NCBI RefSeq assembly: GCF_017745675.1
Contig: NZ_JAFLJM010000021.1
Span: 1 to 64,000, forward strand
DNA: 64,000 nucleotides
Source: Alkalihalobacillus sp. BA299
Lineage (GTDB): Bacteria; Bacillota; Bacilli; Bacillales; Bacillaceae_F
Direction: 5' to 3'
Part shown: in pieces, positions 8,501 to 17,417 of the stretch
Layout: each line of letters opens with the position of its first letter
Numbering within the stretch: position 1 is the first letter of the stretch
Translations under genes and position numbers: made by a program
Notes under the pieces: model-generated
Seen by the model: only the letters and a program-made list of their open reading frames with translations
The model's database searches: none
Told to the model about the DNA's origin: nothing

Positions 8501-8863
8501 TTACCCCTCCAATACTTGCTGCAACTTTTCCAACCCTTGCTCTAAGTCGAGCGCCGTTTGGACACCACCTAACCTAATTCCCATATCTACTAATGTGATG
8601 GCTACAGCAGGCTGTATTCCGGTAAGCACCACTTTTGCTCCCATTAAATTAGACATATCAACAACATCACCGAGAACTTTAGCAATAAATGAATCAATCA
8701 TTTCCACAGAGGTTAAGTCAATTACGACCCCCATTGAACCTTCTCGATGAATTTTATTGAGTAAATCTTCTTGAAATTGAAGTGCGGTTTGATCATCAAG
8801 CTCAACTTGGACACTGACGAGTAAATATTCTTTCAATTTTAAAATCGGGATTCTCATACTCAT
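8501..8863 (-). CDS. rsbS: Stressosome scaffold protein RsbS
   Basis: A 120-residue single STAS-domain protein; phospho-acceptor serine in [13 protein letters not shown] near residue 60. The sequence [24 protein letters not shown] closely follows B. subtilis RsbS (shown here split by the reader as two blocks). It forms the core of the stressosome with RsbR and captures RsbT. Two ATGs, six bases apart (8863 and 8857), are possible starts. Confidence 0.95.
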   Translation of the reverse strand: MSMRIPILKLKEYLLVSVQVELDDQTALQFQEDLLNKIHREGSMGVVIDLTSVEMIDSFIAKVLGDVVDMSNLMGAKVVLTGIQPAVAITLVDMGIRLGGVQTALDLEQGLEKLQQVLEG

Positions 8864-8909
8864 TCTCAGGTCACCTACTCTTTTAATGTATGTTCAACTT
8901 CCTAAAAAT

Positions 8910-9728
8910 CTATCTATCTATGATTTGTCTATTTGTGAGTTCAAGTGCAGTTTGGACTCCTATTCGGAGCGTACTCTTGGTTGGAAATTGACTTAGGTCA
9001 ATACCTAAGTTAACGATCGTTTGTGCAATTTCCGGTCTAATACCTACTAAAATACACTTTGAACCTACAAGTCGTACCGCTTCAGCCGCTTGAATAATAT
9101 GGTGGGCAACCATTGTATCAACGACGGGGACTCCTGTTATATCAATTAAAACGACTTGAGCCCGGTGCTTAATGACACCATTTAATAAGTTTTCCATTAT
9201 TAATTTTGCTCTAGCTGTATCGATCGTTCCAATGAGAGGCATAATTGAAATATTTTCGAAAATAGGGATCAGCGGTGCCGAAAGCTCTAATAAGGACAGC
9301 TTTTGTAACTCAAAGGTGTTTTCCCATGAACCTGTATAATTATGGATAACTTTATTAAGAATCCCATCAATCCACGTCTCGATTTCGTAAAATAATAAAA
9401 CAATTCTTTTTCCATCACTTTCTCGCTCTGTTAACATTTCGAGAATGACACGACGAAACGCTTGTAAACCTTGCGTAATATACTCCAACTGTAATCCTGC
9501 TTGAACTAGACGTTTCGAATATTGTCCAATTCGTTCTGTCGCCTCCGCTTGACTCCAATGAAGTGTATCTAAGATCAATTCTACAAATTCCTGATTTGTA
9601 CTTTCAAAGACGTGTTCAGTAACATTTTCCATATACGTTTCTTTACGAACTGCTTCAACTTCTTGTAACCACCTTACTTTTAAATCAGCTTTGTTTCGCA
9701 AAATGATTTCAATAATATCAGGCTGCAA
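8910..9728 (-). CDS. rsbRA: Stressosome sensor protein RsbR
   Basis: A protein of about 272 residues: an N-terminal non-haem globin-like sensor domain (about 1-145) and a C-terminal STAS domain with the conserved phospho-threonine context (ITGVPVVDTMVAHH) and a second threonine near the end (SKCILVGIRPEIAQTI). RsbR forms the stressosome shell and presents the sensor domains. I choose TTG at 9728 because GGAGGTG lies six bases before it; an ATG at 9743 overlaps that site and has only weak upstream purines. First gene of the sigma-B operon. Confidence 0.92.
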   Translation of the reverse strand: MQPDIIEIILRNKADLKVRWLQEVEAVRKETYMENVTEHVFESTNQEFVELILDTLHWSQAEATERIGQYSKRLVQAGLQLEYITQGLQAFRRVILEMLTERESDGKRIVLLFYEIETWIDGILNKVIHNYTGSWENTFELQKLSLLELSAPLIPIFENISIMPLIGTIDTARAKLIMENLLNGVIKHRAQVVLIDITGVPVVDTMVAHHIIQAAEAVRLVGSKCILVGIRPEIAQTIVNLGIDLSQFPTKSTLRIGVQTALELTNRQIIDR

Positions 9729-9792
9729 CCAGGACACCTCCATTTCCCACTATTATTTCATGCCAACAAAAAAGTTGCAAAAGATGCACTTG

Positions 9793-9990
9793 ATAAAAGA
9801 AAAGCGGAAGGTGTCTGCTTATTAGCGACAAGCGCTGGAGGGCCAGCAATTAGTGTCCTGATTTTTTGACACGTTTGATGGACCGAAGCGACCTCGAGCC
9901 AATGACACCTGTAGCTAGACATGAAAAGCGGAAGCGCCCGTTTAGCGACGTACGGAATGGAGCCTTCGACACATCCTTTGAACTTCTAGC
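9793..9990. repeat. Interspersed repeat, copy A
   Basis: A roughly 100-base core, from AAGCGGAAGGTGTCTGCTTA to GACCGAAGCGACCTCGAGCC (about 9803-9900), recurs at 24013-24110 with few changes. It includes a small hairpin (GCTGGAGGGCCAGC). Part of its start, GAAAAGCGGAAG, recurs inside this copy at 9923. It lies in the 394-base gap between rsbR and the ndoA terminator and has no believable coding content. Probably a multi-copy genomic repeat; copy number outside the window is unknown. Confidence 0.8.
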
Positions 9991-10056
9991 GAGTAAACAC
10001 AAAAAAGCCAAACAGCTCCATAGATCCAGCCTGTTTGACGGTTTAGTTTCACTACA

Positions 10057-10098
10057 AATAAAAAAAGCTACTTCATCTTAGTAGGAGAAGTAACTTTT
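10057..10098 (-). terminator. Terminator of the alr-ndoAI-ndoA region
   Basis: On the minus strand AGTTACTTC / GAAGTAGCT form a nine-pair stem with a 12-base loop, followed by T7. It lies 25 bases downstream of the ndoA stop. Confidence 0.9.
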
Positions 10099-10122
10099 CT
10101 ACATACGCTTAAACATTTAAAA

Positions 10123-10473
10123 TTAAAAATTAATAAGACCTAAACTAATTTGAAGCGCATCATCCACTCGACTCATCATATCATCGTCCAAATGTGTGAT
10201 TTTGTCAGTTAGTCGTTGTTTATCAATCGTCCGAATTTGCTCTAACAAGATCACTGAATCCCGATCAAACCCATATCGCTTGGCATTTATCTCTACATGA
10301 GTCGGTAACTTAGCTTTTTGAATTTGGGCTGTTATCGCCGCGACGATGACAGTTGGACTAAACCGATTCCCGATATCGTTTTGAATGATGAGAACAGGCC
10401 TAACTCCACCTTGCTCTGAACCAACAACAGGAGATAGATCAGCAAAGTAAACATCGCCACGTTTTACAATCAA
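10123..10473 (-). CDS. ndoA: EndoA toxin, MazF-type mRNA endoribonuclease
   Basis: A 116-residue MazF/PemK toxin beginning [18 protein letters not shown] and containing [15 protein letters not shown], near-identical in pattern to B. subtilis EndoA, which cleaves RNA at U^ACAU. The basic active-site region (R25, with T48 in AAIT) is intact. Paired with the antitoxin gene three bases upstream. B. subtilis has the same pair between alr and rsbR. Confidence 0.98.
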   Translation of the reverse strand: MIVKRGDVYFADLSPVVGSEQGGVRPVLIIQNDIGNRFSPTVIVAAITAQIQKAKLPTHVEINAKRYGFDRDSVILLEQIRTIDKQRLTDKITHLDDDMMSRVDDALQISLGLINF

Positions 10474-10476
10474 CAG

Positions 10477-10755
10477 CTACACCCCACTAACTAAGCGATC
10501 TAGGGTGTGCTCTGCTTCCTCCTCAGCAAGAAAGGCTTCTGATGCAATGTTTAAGTTGATCTTTGCCATTTCCATATAACCCTGCTGCATCGACTCACGA
10601 ATTTGACGTCTTTTTCGCTCTCGAAGATACATTTTTGTAGCCTGGGAGATAAATTCACTCCGGTTAACTTTTTCTTGCTTAACTACCCCATCTACTTCGT
10701 TTAAAAGGTTCTGCGGCAAACTAATCATAATTCGCTTTGTGGCTTGTTCAGACAC
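10477..10755 (-). CDS. ndoAI: EndoAI antitoxin, ribbon-helix-helix
   Basis: A protein of about 92 residues with an N-terminal ribbon-helix-helix (RIMISLPQNLLNEVD...SEFISQATKMYL) and a C-terminal toxin-binding tail with GYMEMAKINLNIASEA, matching B. subtilis EndoAI. It neutralises EndoA and probably represses the pair. The GTG at 10755 is preferred: GGGGGTG lies seven bases before it, while the ATG two codons upstream sits directly on that site. Confidence 0.95.
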   Translation of the reverse strand: MSEQATKRIMISLPQNLLNEVDGVVKQEKVNRSEFISQATKMYLRERKRRQIRESMQQGYMEMAKINLNIASEAFLAEEEAEHTLDRLVSGV

Positions 10756-10873
10756 AAACATACACCCCCATCAACGTACGGTACGACCTATTTACATTCC
10801 GTATTAATAATAGCACTCTATAGACTGAATTGCAAAGTTGTTCTTTATTATTTTATAGCAAATTATTTTTTCG

Positions 10874-12052
10874 TTATGGTACTATTTTATTTTTTACGTC
10901 ATAAACTCGATTGTTCTTGAGGTAAACTCTCGGTATTCTAGTACCAATCATACAAGGTATTTCATAGTTTATCGTTGATAAACGTTCTGCGACATCATCA
11001 ATCGAAATCGTTTGATCTCCTTGAGAACCAATCAATGTGACTTGTGTTCTAGCAGGTTCTTCATGTAGTAATTTTACCATACATTGATCCATACATATTC
11101 TGCCGACAAAAGGCACCTTTTCTCCGTTCACTAAGACAGAACCGCGTTTTAAAGAATGATATCGATACCACCCATCTGCATATCCAATCGGGATCGTCCC
11201 AATCCATTCCCACCCTTCTGTTTTATAGGTGATTCCATAACTAATTCCTTCTCCTGGTGGAACTCTTTTGACTTGTATCAGCTTGGAGTGAAGAGAAAAA
11301 GCTTCTTTAAGTTGTACCGGCAATTTATCTTTTATGTCAATAGAAGGAGTGAGTCCGTACATCGATATCCCGAGGCGAAACATATTAAATGCCTGATTAG
11401 GATGCATTAGTCCTGTTGCACTATTTCCGCAATGAATAATAGAAACGTCTACTTTCCACTCTTTCATCAAGTTTACAATATGTGTAAAACGCTCATACTG
11501 CATATTGAAGTAGTCATCACATAGTTCATCTGCAGTTGCAAAATGAGTATACAACCCTTCTAATCGAAAACGGTTATCTTCTTGGATAACCTCTATTACA
11601 GCCTTTCCTTCTTCCTGATCTCTTATACCAATTCTCCCCATGCCTGTATCGAATTTCATATGCATATTAATTTTCTTTTGTCCTTGATACAGCGACTGAG
11701 CACGTTGCAACCACTCTACTGAAAAAACAGTTACAGTTATATCCTGACTTGCAGCTATTTCTAAATCTTCTGGTCGAATCGCACCTAACACAAGTATAGG
11801 GGCTTTAATACCAGCCATTCGTAATTGAATAGCTTCATCTAATATGGCGACCGCTAAATAAGTAGCTCCTGCTTCAAGCGCTGTTTCTGCAACAGGTATT
11901 GCCCCGTGTCCGTATCCGTCTGCCTTAACAACAGCCATAATTTCCATAGTATGTTTAAAGCTTGCTTTAATGTTTCTTACATTTTCCTTTATATGGTCAA
12001 GGTTGACCTCGACCCATGTATCACGATAAAAAGAGTCATTCCAACGTTGCAA
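10874..12052 (-). CDS. alr: Alanine racemase
   Basis: A PLP-dependent racemase of about 392 residues making D-alanine for peptidoglycan. The PLP lysine is in MAVVKADGYGHG near residue 40 and the catalytic tyrosine in GISYGITY near 265; RICMDQCMVKL and the C-terminal beta domain are present. The open frame reaches far upstream, but TTG at 12052 has GGAAGGTGGA seven bases before it and yields DSFYRDTWVEVNLDHI near the N-terminus, as in B. subtilis AlrA (PFYRDTWAEIDL). An ATG at 12079 is the alternative. Confidence 0.95.
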   Translation of the reverse strand: MQRWNDSFYRDTWVEVNLDHIKENVRNIKASFKHTMEIMAVVKADGYGHGAIPVAETALEAGATYLAVAILDEAIQLRMAGIKAPILVLGAIRPEDLEIAASQDITVTVFSVEWLQRAQSLYQGQKKINMHMKFDTGMGRIGIRDQEEGKAVIEVIQEDNRFRLEGLYTHFATADELCDDYFNMQYERFTHIVNLMKEWKVDVSIIHCGNSATGLMHPNQAFNMFRLGISMYGLTPSIDIKDKLPVQLKEAFSLHSKLIQVKRVPPGEGISYGITYKTEGWEWIGTIPIGYADGWYRYHSLKRGSVLVNGEKVPFVGRICMDQCMVKLLHEEPARTQVTLIGSQGDQTISIDDVAERLSTINYEIPCMIGTRIPRVYLKNNRVYDVKNKIVP

Positions 12053-12350
12053 TGCGTTCTCCACCTTCCAAAAATACATACAGCATCTTCTCTTTATTGT
12101 GATTATCTTGTTCTTTGGACTTACTGTCAACATTCCATGAGTCTTAGTTTCAATCTTCTTTACTTCGTGCAGACGATCTAAAACCAACAGATTTACGAAA
12201 ACAGCCTAAAAAAAAGAAGAGACCGACTATGAAGTGTCTAGGCGCCTACGTCTAAACATATATTGTGCATTACTAACTGTTGCACAAATATATTATATAC
12301 GAGCTCTAGACCATTTCGCTTTGAAGTCAGCCTCCGAACCAAACTTTTAA
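12053..12350. other. Intergenic region between alr and ydcC
   Basis: About 300 bases without a convincing gene. At 12191-12208 TTTACGAAAACAGC matches the flank of the structured repeat at 28005-28018, and on the minus strand it is followed by CTGTTGGTTTTAG, similar to the other end of that element. This may be a decayed copy. The alr promoter must also lie here but I cannot place it. Confidence 0.4.
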
Positions 12351-13367
12351 TTATTTTTCTAGTGTACCGTAAACCGAGCGAGCAATTGCCGTCATTTCTT
12401 CAGCGTCTAAATCATTTGATGCGAGATAAAAATCAACACCTTCATATGTCCACATTAATGAACCGTTTGACATAACACCAACAGTAAACCCTAAATCAAC
12501 AGGATCACCGGTACTAACATTCATTGGTGTACTTGCTGAAACGACTCTACTCTTTTCTTGAATTAACGTAAAGTTATTGTCTCCCGTATACGTTAGTACT
12601 ACTTTTTCTCCATCCTCTGTTCTAACGGTTTCTGAGTTCGTTAGTGCTGTACCTTGTGGCTCATATAATGGATAAAGTACAGTTAACGGTTCTGACACAT
12701 CAGCTAATGTCGGAACTTCTTTCCCCATTTGTGCTGCTGTCATATTTCGTTCCATATCAAAATCATCTTCGTTAAAGCTTGGGTTCATGGAAAACGAACT
12801 AAAGTTTACTTGAACGAGCACCTGTAAGTCAGAATTCATGATCTTTACCGATGCTGGCGTTAAGTCTTTTTTATTCAGCATGATTTCTTGGCTGTTTAAA
12901 TTTTTGTTTTGGTAGTTCGTTTTCGTTTGGAACACATAATGATCCTCTGTAGCTTGGAACGTTCTTTCTGGATCATTCAAAATATCAGAGATTAAAGATT
13001 CATATAAATAGACTTGACTGTTGTTTTTCGGCCAATCACTTTGAAAACGGAAGCTTTTATTGAGGGCTGGTGTTAATACGAACACTCCTTCATCGTTACG
13101 TAAAATGATTTGACTTTGATTTTTTTCGTCATTCTTTAAAGCGACTCGATAATGATTTTCCACTTGATGCCAAACTTCCACGTCATACTGCTGCGGCTCT
13201 TTACCCGTTTGTAAAATCATCATAGCATCTGTCTTATAACCTGTCATTTCGCTAAGCTTTTGGTCTAACCCTTCAATAATGTCCTCTTGCGTTTTTTCAC
13301 CGCAACCCGCTAATACAAGAGTGAGAATGACGCTGACAAACAATGCAACTAGTCCTTTCCTTCTCAC
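12351..13367 (-). CDS. ydcC: LolA-fold outer-membrane-lipoprotein-carrier-like lipoprotein YdcC
   Basis: A lipoprotein of about 338 residues with signal peptide and lipobox LVLAGC, then a LolA/LolB-like beta fold region. B. subtilis YdcC lies at the same place, upstream of alr, and is described as a LolA-type protein needed in sporulation; function is otherwise open. The start is the GTG at 13367 behind AAAGGGGTGAAC; the open frame extends 23 codons upstream without a ribosome binding site. Confidence 0.88.
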   Translation of the reverse strand: MRRKGLVALFVSVILTLVLAGCGEKTQEDIIEGLDQKLSEMTGYKTDAMMILQTGKEPQQYDVEVWHQVENHYRVALKNDEKNQSQIILRNDEGVFVLTPALNKSFRFQSDWPKNNSQVYLYESLISDILNDPERTFQATEDHYVFQTKTNYQNKNLNSQEIMLNKKDLTPASVKIMNSDLQVLVQVNFSSFSMNPSFNEDDFDMERNMTAAQMGKEVPTLADVSEPLTVLYPLYEPQGTALTNSETVRTEDGEKVVLTYTGDNNFTLIQEKSRVVSASTPMNVSTGDPVDLGFTVGVMSNGSLMWTYEGVDFYLASNDLDAEEMTAIARSVYGTLEK

Positions 13368-13760
13368 TTTTAGTTCACCCCTTTGTCTCATAATTAACGA
13401 CAAAAGAGAAAGACGTTCGTTACCATTCGGGAGCAATCGCTATGTGAGCAAAGAGAAAGAAGTACGTGCCTATCATTTAGTTTGTAATGTCACGGACTTG
13501 AGTCTAAGCAATAGCCGACAGAAGGTATACGCTTTTAACTCTAATGCTTCCAACTAAGAAGTATATCAATGATGCCGAGTGAGAGGAAGCTAGAGTTTTA
13601 TCACTTTCTATCGCTTATCACAAACCCCGTGTAAAGACATTCATCATTAATAGCGCACGTCCTTTCTACTCCCTGTCTATTAGTCCATTACTCATTTTGT
13701 AACGAAGCTTTCTCCTAACCGCACTACAACTATATGAGACAAACTTCCACAATATGCAGA
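13368..13760. other. Intergenic region between ydcC and acpS
   Basis: About 390 bases. I see no gene, hairpin or recognised repeat here beyond whatever promoter drives ydcC. Confidence 0.4.
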
Positions 13761-14123
13761 CTAGCTTGACGAGCTTTCAATAATTACTTGTGCTACAGCA
13801 TATTCTTTAGAGTGTGAAATGGAAATATGTACGACTTCATCTCCATTCCAATAGATGATCGGTTTTCCAGAAAACTTATCATTCAATACTTCAATATCTT
13901 GCCATCCAACCTGTTTGGAGATCCCGGTACCTAACGCTTTTACAAAAGCCTCCTTTGCTGCAAACCGTCCCGCTAAATATTCGATCTGTCGTTTACTTGA
14001 CAAGTCGTTATACTTTTTTCTTTCATTATGAGTTAAAATCCGCATTACAAATTTATCCGTACGTTCGATCGCCTTCTGAATTCTTTTTATCTCAACAATA
14101 TCAATTCCTGTTCCTATAATCAT
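13761..14123 (-). CDS. acpS: Holo-[acyl-carrier-protein] synthase AcpS
   Basis: A 120-residue phosphopantetheinyl transferase that moves 4'-phosphopantetheine from CoA to apo-ACP in fatty acid synthesis. Magnesium-binding GTGIDIVEI is at the N-terminus and the second conserved block is [19 protein letters not shown] near residue 48. The ATG at 14123 gives the standard start MIIGTGIDI and has AAGG upstream; 33 upstream codons of open frame are not coding. Confidence 0.97.
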   Translation of the reverse strand: MIIGTGIDIVEIKRIQKAIERTDKFVMRILTHNERKKYNDLSSKRQIEYLAGRFAAKEAFVKALGTGISKQVGWQDIEVLNDKFSGKPIIYWNGDEVVHISISHSKEYAVAQVIIESSSS

Positions 14124-14301
14124 AAAAACCTTACCCCTTTTGACGTTTCTACGTTCATTATTGACAATTTCAAAAAAAACTCCCCTCCCAACTTTTCTTA
14201 ATTTCAGTTGGGATATTCTCACCTTGTAATCATAAACTTATCATAACCTATTCATTTCATGATAGTATGGAAGAGAAATGAAGTAAAAAGGTGGGTTTTC
14301 T

Positions 14302-15048
14302 ATGTTTATACGTAATGAAAGCTTTTACTCTTTCCGACGTAACTACCCTGTAATTACAGTTATTGTTGCCATTCACCTACTTCTTTTTGTTTGGATGAAC
14401 TTTTTACCCTTTGGCTATCTCATTCGAAACATCGGAATTGGTTTTAATCCAGCAGTTGCTCAAGGTGAATACTGGCGCTTAATCACTCCTATTTTTATGC
14501 ATATAGGAGTAGGGCATGTTTTATTTAATTCATTTTCACTCGTTTTGTTTGGACCTGCTCTTGAAAAAATGCTCGGAAAAATTAAATTTATTACGATTTA
14601 TTTATCGGCGGGGATCATCGCTAACATCGCTACTTTTTATTTAGGAGGTCTATCCTACCCGCCACATTTGGGTGCATCTGGTGCTATTTTTGGTTTATTT
14701 GGCGTATATCTCTATATGGTTTTAAACAGAAAAGATTTAATTGACCAAGCAAACTCACAAATCGTGATGACGATATTAATTATTGGACTTATCATGACGT
14801 TCATTAATAGTAATATTAATATTCTTGCCCATTTATTTGGTCTGATTGGGGGCGCCGCATTAGCACCTATTTTCCTTGTAAAGGCACGACCTTTTTACAC
14901 TTATACACACATCCATGATCCTGAGAAAGTGACATTCAACCCAAATCGTTGGCGACGTCGACGCCTAAATAATAAGGTAGTTCAAAAGATCCTTTGGATT
15001 GGGTTTGGAATTCTAGTTGTCATCGGTATATTAATGCGGCTCTTTTAA
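14302..15048 (+). CDS. ydcA: Rhomboid family intramembrane serine protease
   Basis: A 248-residue membrane protein with about six to seven transmembrane segments. The catalytic serine is in GASGAIFGLFG near residue 130, the preceding HIGVGHVLFNSFSL motif is present and the catalytic histidine is in NILAHLFGLIGG near residue 177. AAAAGGTGGG precedes the ATG. It diverges from acpS, as in B. subtilis. Substrate unknown. Confidence 0.93.
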   Translation: MFIRNESFYSFRRNYPVITVIVAIHLLLFVWMNFLPFGYLIRNIGIGFNPAVAQGEYWRLITPIFMHIGVGHVLFNSFSLVLFGPALEKMLGKIKFITIYLSAGIIANIATFYLGGLSYPPHLGASGAIFGLFGVYLYMVLNRKDLIDQANSQIVMTILIIGLIMTFINSNINILAHLFGLIGGAALAPIFLVKARPFYTYTHIHDPEKVTFNPNRWRRRRLNNKVVQKILWIGFGILVVIGILMRLF

Positions 15049-15148
15049 TAGAGAGTTACTAAGAACACTTGACTTAGCAAGACCGCATAAATTTATGTGC
15101 ATGTCTTATTCTATAAGATGTATGTGTCAAGAAAGACAATAATAACAA

Positions 15149-15189
15149 AATCGCATTGGACGTTGAAATCCAATGCGATTTTGTTATTC
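15149..15189 (+). terminator. Bidirectional terminator between rhomboid and the metal-binding lipoprotein
   Basis: Perfect 12-pair stem AATCGCATTGGA / TCCAATGCGATT with an 8-base loop and T-rich flanks on both strands, between two convergent genes. Confidence 0.92.
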
Positions 15190-15219
15190 ATCTAATTGTT
15201 TCCTACTTAATGTGGAGCA

Positions 15220-16128
15220 TTAATTTTTTAAACCTTCTACAAAGACTTTTACGTTATGTTTCATCATTTTTATATATGTTTCTGCTCCTGAACCCTCTGG
15301 TCCAACAGCATCGGTATACACTTCACCAGCAATGTCTACTCCAGCATCATTTGCTACTGTTTCCATATACCTTTTATCAACTGTTGTTTCAACGAATACA
15401 GCAGGAAGATCTTTTTCTTTAATAATATCAACCAATCTAGAAATTTGACTAGGTGTTCCTTCTTCATGAGAATTCAGTTCCCAAATACCTGCAGTTTCTA
15501 TTCCGTATGCTTGCCCAAAGTACCGGAAAGCATCCTCACTAATCGTTATCGTGCGAACTTCTTCAGGAATGGTATTTACCTCTGCTTTAATCCAAGCATC
15601 CAGTTCCTCTAATTCTTTTATATACGCTTCTGCATTTGCTCGATACGTTTCTTCTCCCTCAGGATCACGTTCAACTAAGTCTTCTACTAGGTTATTTACC
15701 CACAAGATCACATTTTGAGCATCAAGCCAAATATGTGGATCCTCACCATCTTCGTTCACTAATGGAATTGCGGTAACACCTTCTGAAAGTGTTACGACTG
15801 GAGCATCCCCAGTATTTTGTACTAATTTTTCTAACCAACCTTCTAGCCCCATTCCAGTTACATAAAAGACATTTGAATCATTTACCTTTTGGAAATCACT
15901 CGGTATCGGCTCATATTCATGTGGCTCCTCTCCGATTGGAACAATGTATTCTACCGTCCCACGATCACCAATAACATTTCCAACAACATCTCCTAAAATT
16001 GAGAAACTTGTAGTGATGTTTAACCCTTCTTCAGAACCACTTTCTTGTTCACTTCCTTCTCCACCACATGCAACTAAAAATACTGACATAACCATTGCTG
16101 ACATTAACATAAATAAAAGCTTTTTCAC
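15220..16128 (-). CDS. Metal ABC transporter substrate-binding lipoprotein (Zn/Mn type)
   Basis: About 302 residues with a lipoprotein signal (VFLVACGG) and the cluster A-I solute-binding fold. The metal ligands are visible: histidine in GEEPHEYEPIP, histidine in GEDPHIWLD, glutamate/histidine region ELNSHEEGTPSQ and aspartate in YTDAVGPEGS. It lacks a histidine-rich loop, which fits a manganese/zinc protein of the PsaA/MntA/TroA group rather than a classic ZnuA; the metal cannot be decided. Start is GTG at 16128 behind AAGGAGG. No permease or ATPase gene is adjacent, so it is an orphan component here. Confidence 0.9.
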   Translation of the reverse strand: MKKLLFMLMSAMVMSVFLVACGGEGSEQESGSEEGLNITTSFSILGDVVGNVIGDRGTVEYIVPIGEEPHEYEPIPSDFQKVNDSNVFYVTGMGLEGWLEKLVQNTGDAPVVTLSEGVTAIPLVNEDGEDPHIWLDAQNVILWVNNLVEDLVERDPEGEETYRANAEAYIKELEELDAWIKAEVNTIPEEVRTITISEDAFRYFGQAYGIETAGIWELNSHEEGTPSQISRLVDIIKEKDLPAVFVETTVDKRYMETVANDAGVDIAGEVYTDAVGPEGSGAETYIKMMKHNVKVFVEGLKN

Positions 16129-16315
16129 TAGATTTCCCTCCTTCAAATTATACTTTACGTTCGTACAATTTTTTCATTCATATAAAATTGTTTCTCTCGC
16201 GCAAAAAAAGCACAAAAAAAACATTGACCTTTTACCCTTTACAATAAAGTTGACTTTATACAACATTTATTTTTTCATATTTTAATTTTTTTGTCTAGAT
16301 ATTTATAACAAAAAA

Positions 16316-16349
16316 AATAAAAATGGGCACTAGTGACCTCATTTTTATC
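16316..16349 (-). terminator. Terminator of the DUF2325 pair
   Basis: On the minus strand AAAATGAGGTCACT / AGTGCCCATTTT pair imperfectly and are followed by a long T run. It overlaps the stop of the upstream gene. Confidence 0.75.
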
Positions 16350-16839
16350 TTCTTTCATATAACTTATAGCTACTTCCATTAACTAATGAACATATACGAA
16401 CCGATAGCTCTCCATTACTTATCTTTTTCATTAAATTATTTCTAACCTGATTACACAGCTTCATAGCTACCTCTTGGTCCACTTCAACTAAATATACCGT
16501 AGCATGAATTCCATTATTACTTTTTAATTTATTAATGATAACTGGCTGTCCATTGTAAGCTTCTAAACTTGCTTCTTCATTATAGGTTAACCCTTTTAAT
16601 AAAAAGTCCGTTGATTTAGCTAAAGTAGTGTAATATTCTGTCGTTGAAGAAAAACACTTTTCATTAATCTTCTTCCAATGATCAGCAATTAGAGTTAATA
16701 GCTGAAATACGGTTCGCTCTGATACAGGTAAATTGTAATAGCTACTTATTACATGATTAACCATTGTCTGTACTAAGTTATTACAATTTACTTTATCATT
16801 AGAAGTACTTCTATTTATATTATTGGAAACGCTAGACAT
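16345..16839 (-). CDS. Unrecognised protein in a Fur-box-preceded pair
   Basis: A 164-residue soluble protein I do not recognise. It has a Ser/Asn-rich start, a helical middle (LPVSERTVFQLLTLIADHWKKI) and a mixed C-terminal half; no signal peptide, membrane segment or metal motif. AAGGGGG lies before the ATG. It is 31 bases downstream of the DUF2325 gene, on the same strand, and the two share a terminator, so they are probably one Fur-regulated unit. Its job may be in iron limitation, but this rests on context only. Confidence 0.7.
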   Translation of the reverse strand: MSSVSNNINRSTSNDKVNCNNLVQTMVNHVISSYYNLPVSERTVFQLLTLIADHWKKINEKCFSSTTEYYTTLAKSTDFLLKGLTYNEEASLEAYNGQPVIINKLKSNNGIHATVYLVEVDQEVAMKLCNQVRNNLMKKISNGELSVRICSLVNGSSYKLYERR

Positions 16840-16870
16840 CCAAATCCCCCTTCTTGTTTCTGTTTAGTTT

Positions 16871-17188
16871 CTAAATACGGCAATTAACTTTATTTGGACA
16901 GCCTTCATATTGGCAACTACCAATTGCCTGATAAATGGAACACCATGAACGTTTGGCATAACAAATCGGAATACCTTGTTCATTTGCTTTCTTTTTTAAA
17001 ACGGAAGATAAATTATGATTTATGTAATCTGTAAGAACTAGCACTAAGTCTATATGAGCTGGAATTTCTCTTTTCACTTGCTGCACCTTTCTCCCACTCA
17101 CATGAATTACTTCTTTAAAGCCTACTGTTGCTAATTTATTTGGAATTTTACCTAAATGATCGGCACCGACAATTAATAGAGCAGACAC
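16871..17188 (-). CDS. DUF2325 domain protein
   Basis: About 105 residues beginning SALLIVGADHLGKIPNKL, with VIHVSGRK and a closing cysteine cluster (SWCSIYQ, CQYEGCPNKVNC). The N-terminal glycine motif and following region fit the DUF2325 family of small, uncharacterised Firmicute proteins. GTG at 17188, behind AAGGAGGAG, is the likely start; the ATG six codons earlier overlaps that site. Two Fur boxes lie 25-70 bases upstream. Confidence 0.8.
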   Translation of the reverse strand: MSALLIVGADHLGKIPNKLATVGFKEVIHVSGRKVQQVKREIPAHIDLVLVLTDYINHNLSSVLKKKANEQGIPICYAKRSWCSIYQAIGSCQYEGCPNKVNCRI

Positions 17189-17213
17189 AATAAACTCCTC
17201 CTTCATTTTTAAA

Positions 17214-17260
17214 TGATAATAATTTTCATTATCACCATTTTAATTGATAATGATTATCGG
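17214..17260 (-). promoter_or_regulatory. Two Fur boxes upstream of the DUF2325 pair
   Basis: TGATAATAATTTTCATTATCA at 17214-17234 (given split: TGATAATAATT and TTCATTATCA) and TTGATAATGATTATCGG at 17244-17260. Both fit the 7-1-7 Fur consensus TGATAATNATTATCA with one or two deviations, and they sit in the promoter position. Confidence 0.85.
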
Positions 17261-17322
17261 TGTCAACATTTCTTCGCAATCTTATTTATTTCTTTAAAAA
17301 TTTATACATTTTTATCTAGCCC

Positions 17323-17356
17323 AAAAAAACCAGTGAGCTCTTTATCACTGGTTTTG
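17323..17356 (-). terminator. Terminator of the iron ABC transporter operon
   Basis: On the minus strand AAAACCAGTGA / TCACTGGTTT with an 8-base loop, followed by TTTTTTGGGC, about 60 bases after the ATPase gene stop. Confidence 0.9.
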
Positions 17357-17389
17357 ACGTTCTTTTTTCCTTTTACTTCTTTAATTCGG

Positions 17390-17411
17390 TTTAATCAAAC
17401 GTTTAATTAAA
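17390..17411. repeat. Palindromic 22-base element, copy 1
   Basis: An imperfect palindrome with core AATCAAACGTTTAATTA, between the ATPase gene stop and the terminator. All 22 bases recur identically at 38218-38239. It could be a regulator-binding site (TetR- or LacI-like geometry) or part of a larger repeat. Confidence 0.7.
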
Positions 17412-17417
17412 TCCGAT

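Noticed and set aside
9866-10081. 71-codon plus-strand frame in the repeat
   Set aside because: Lies in the repeat and the ndoA terminator; it has no ribosome binding site and no similarity that I can see.
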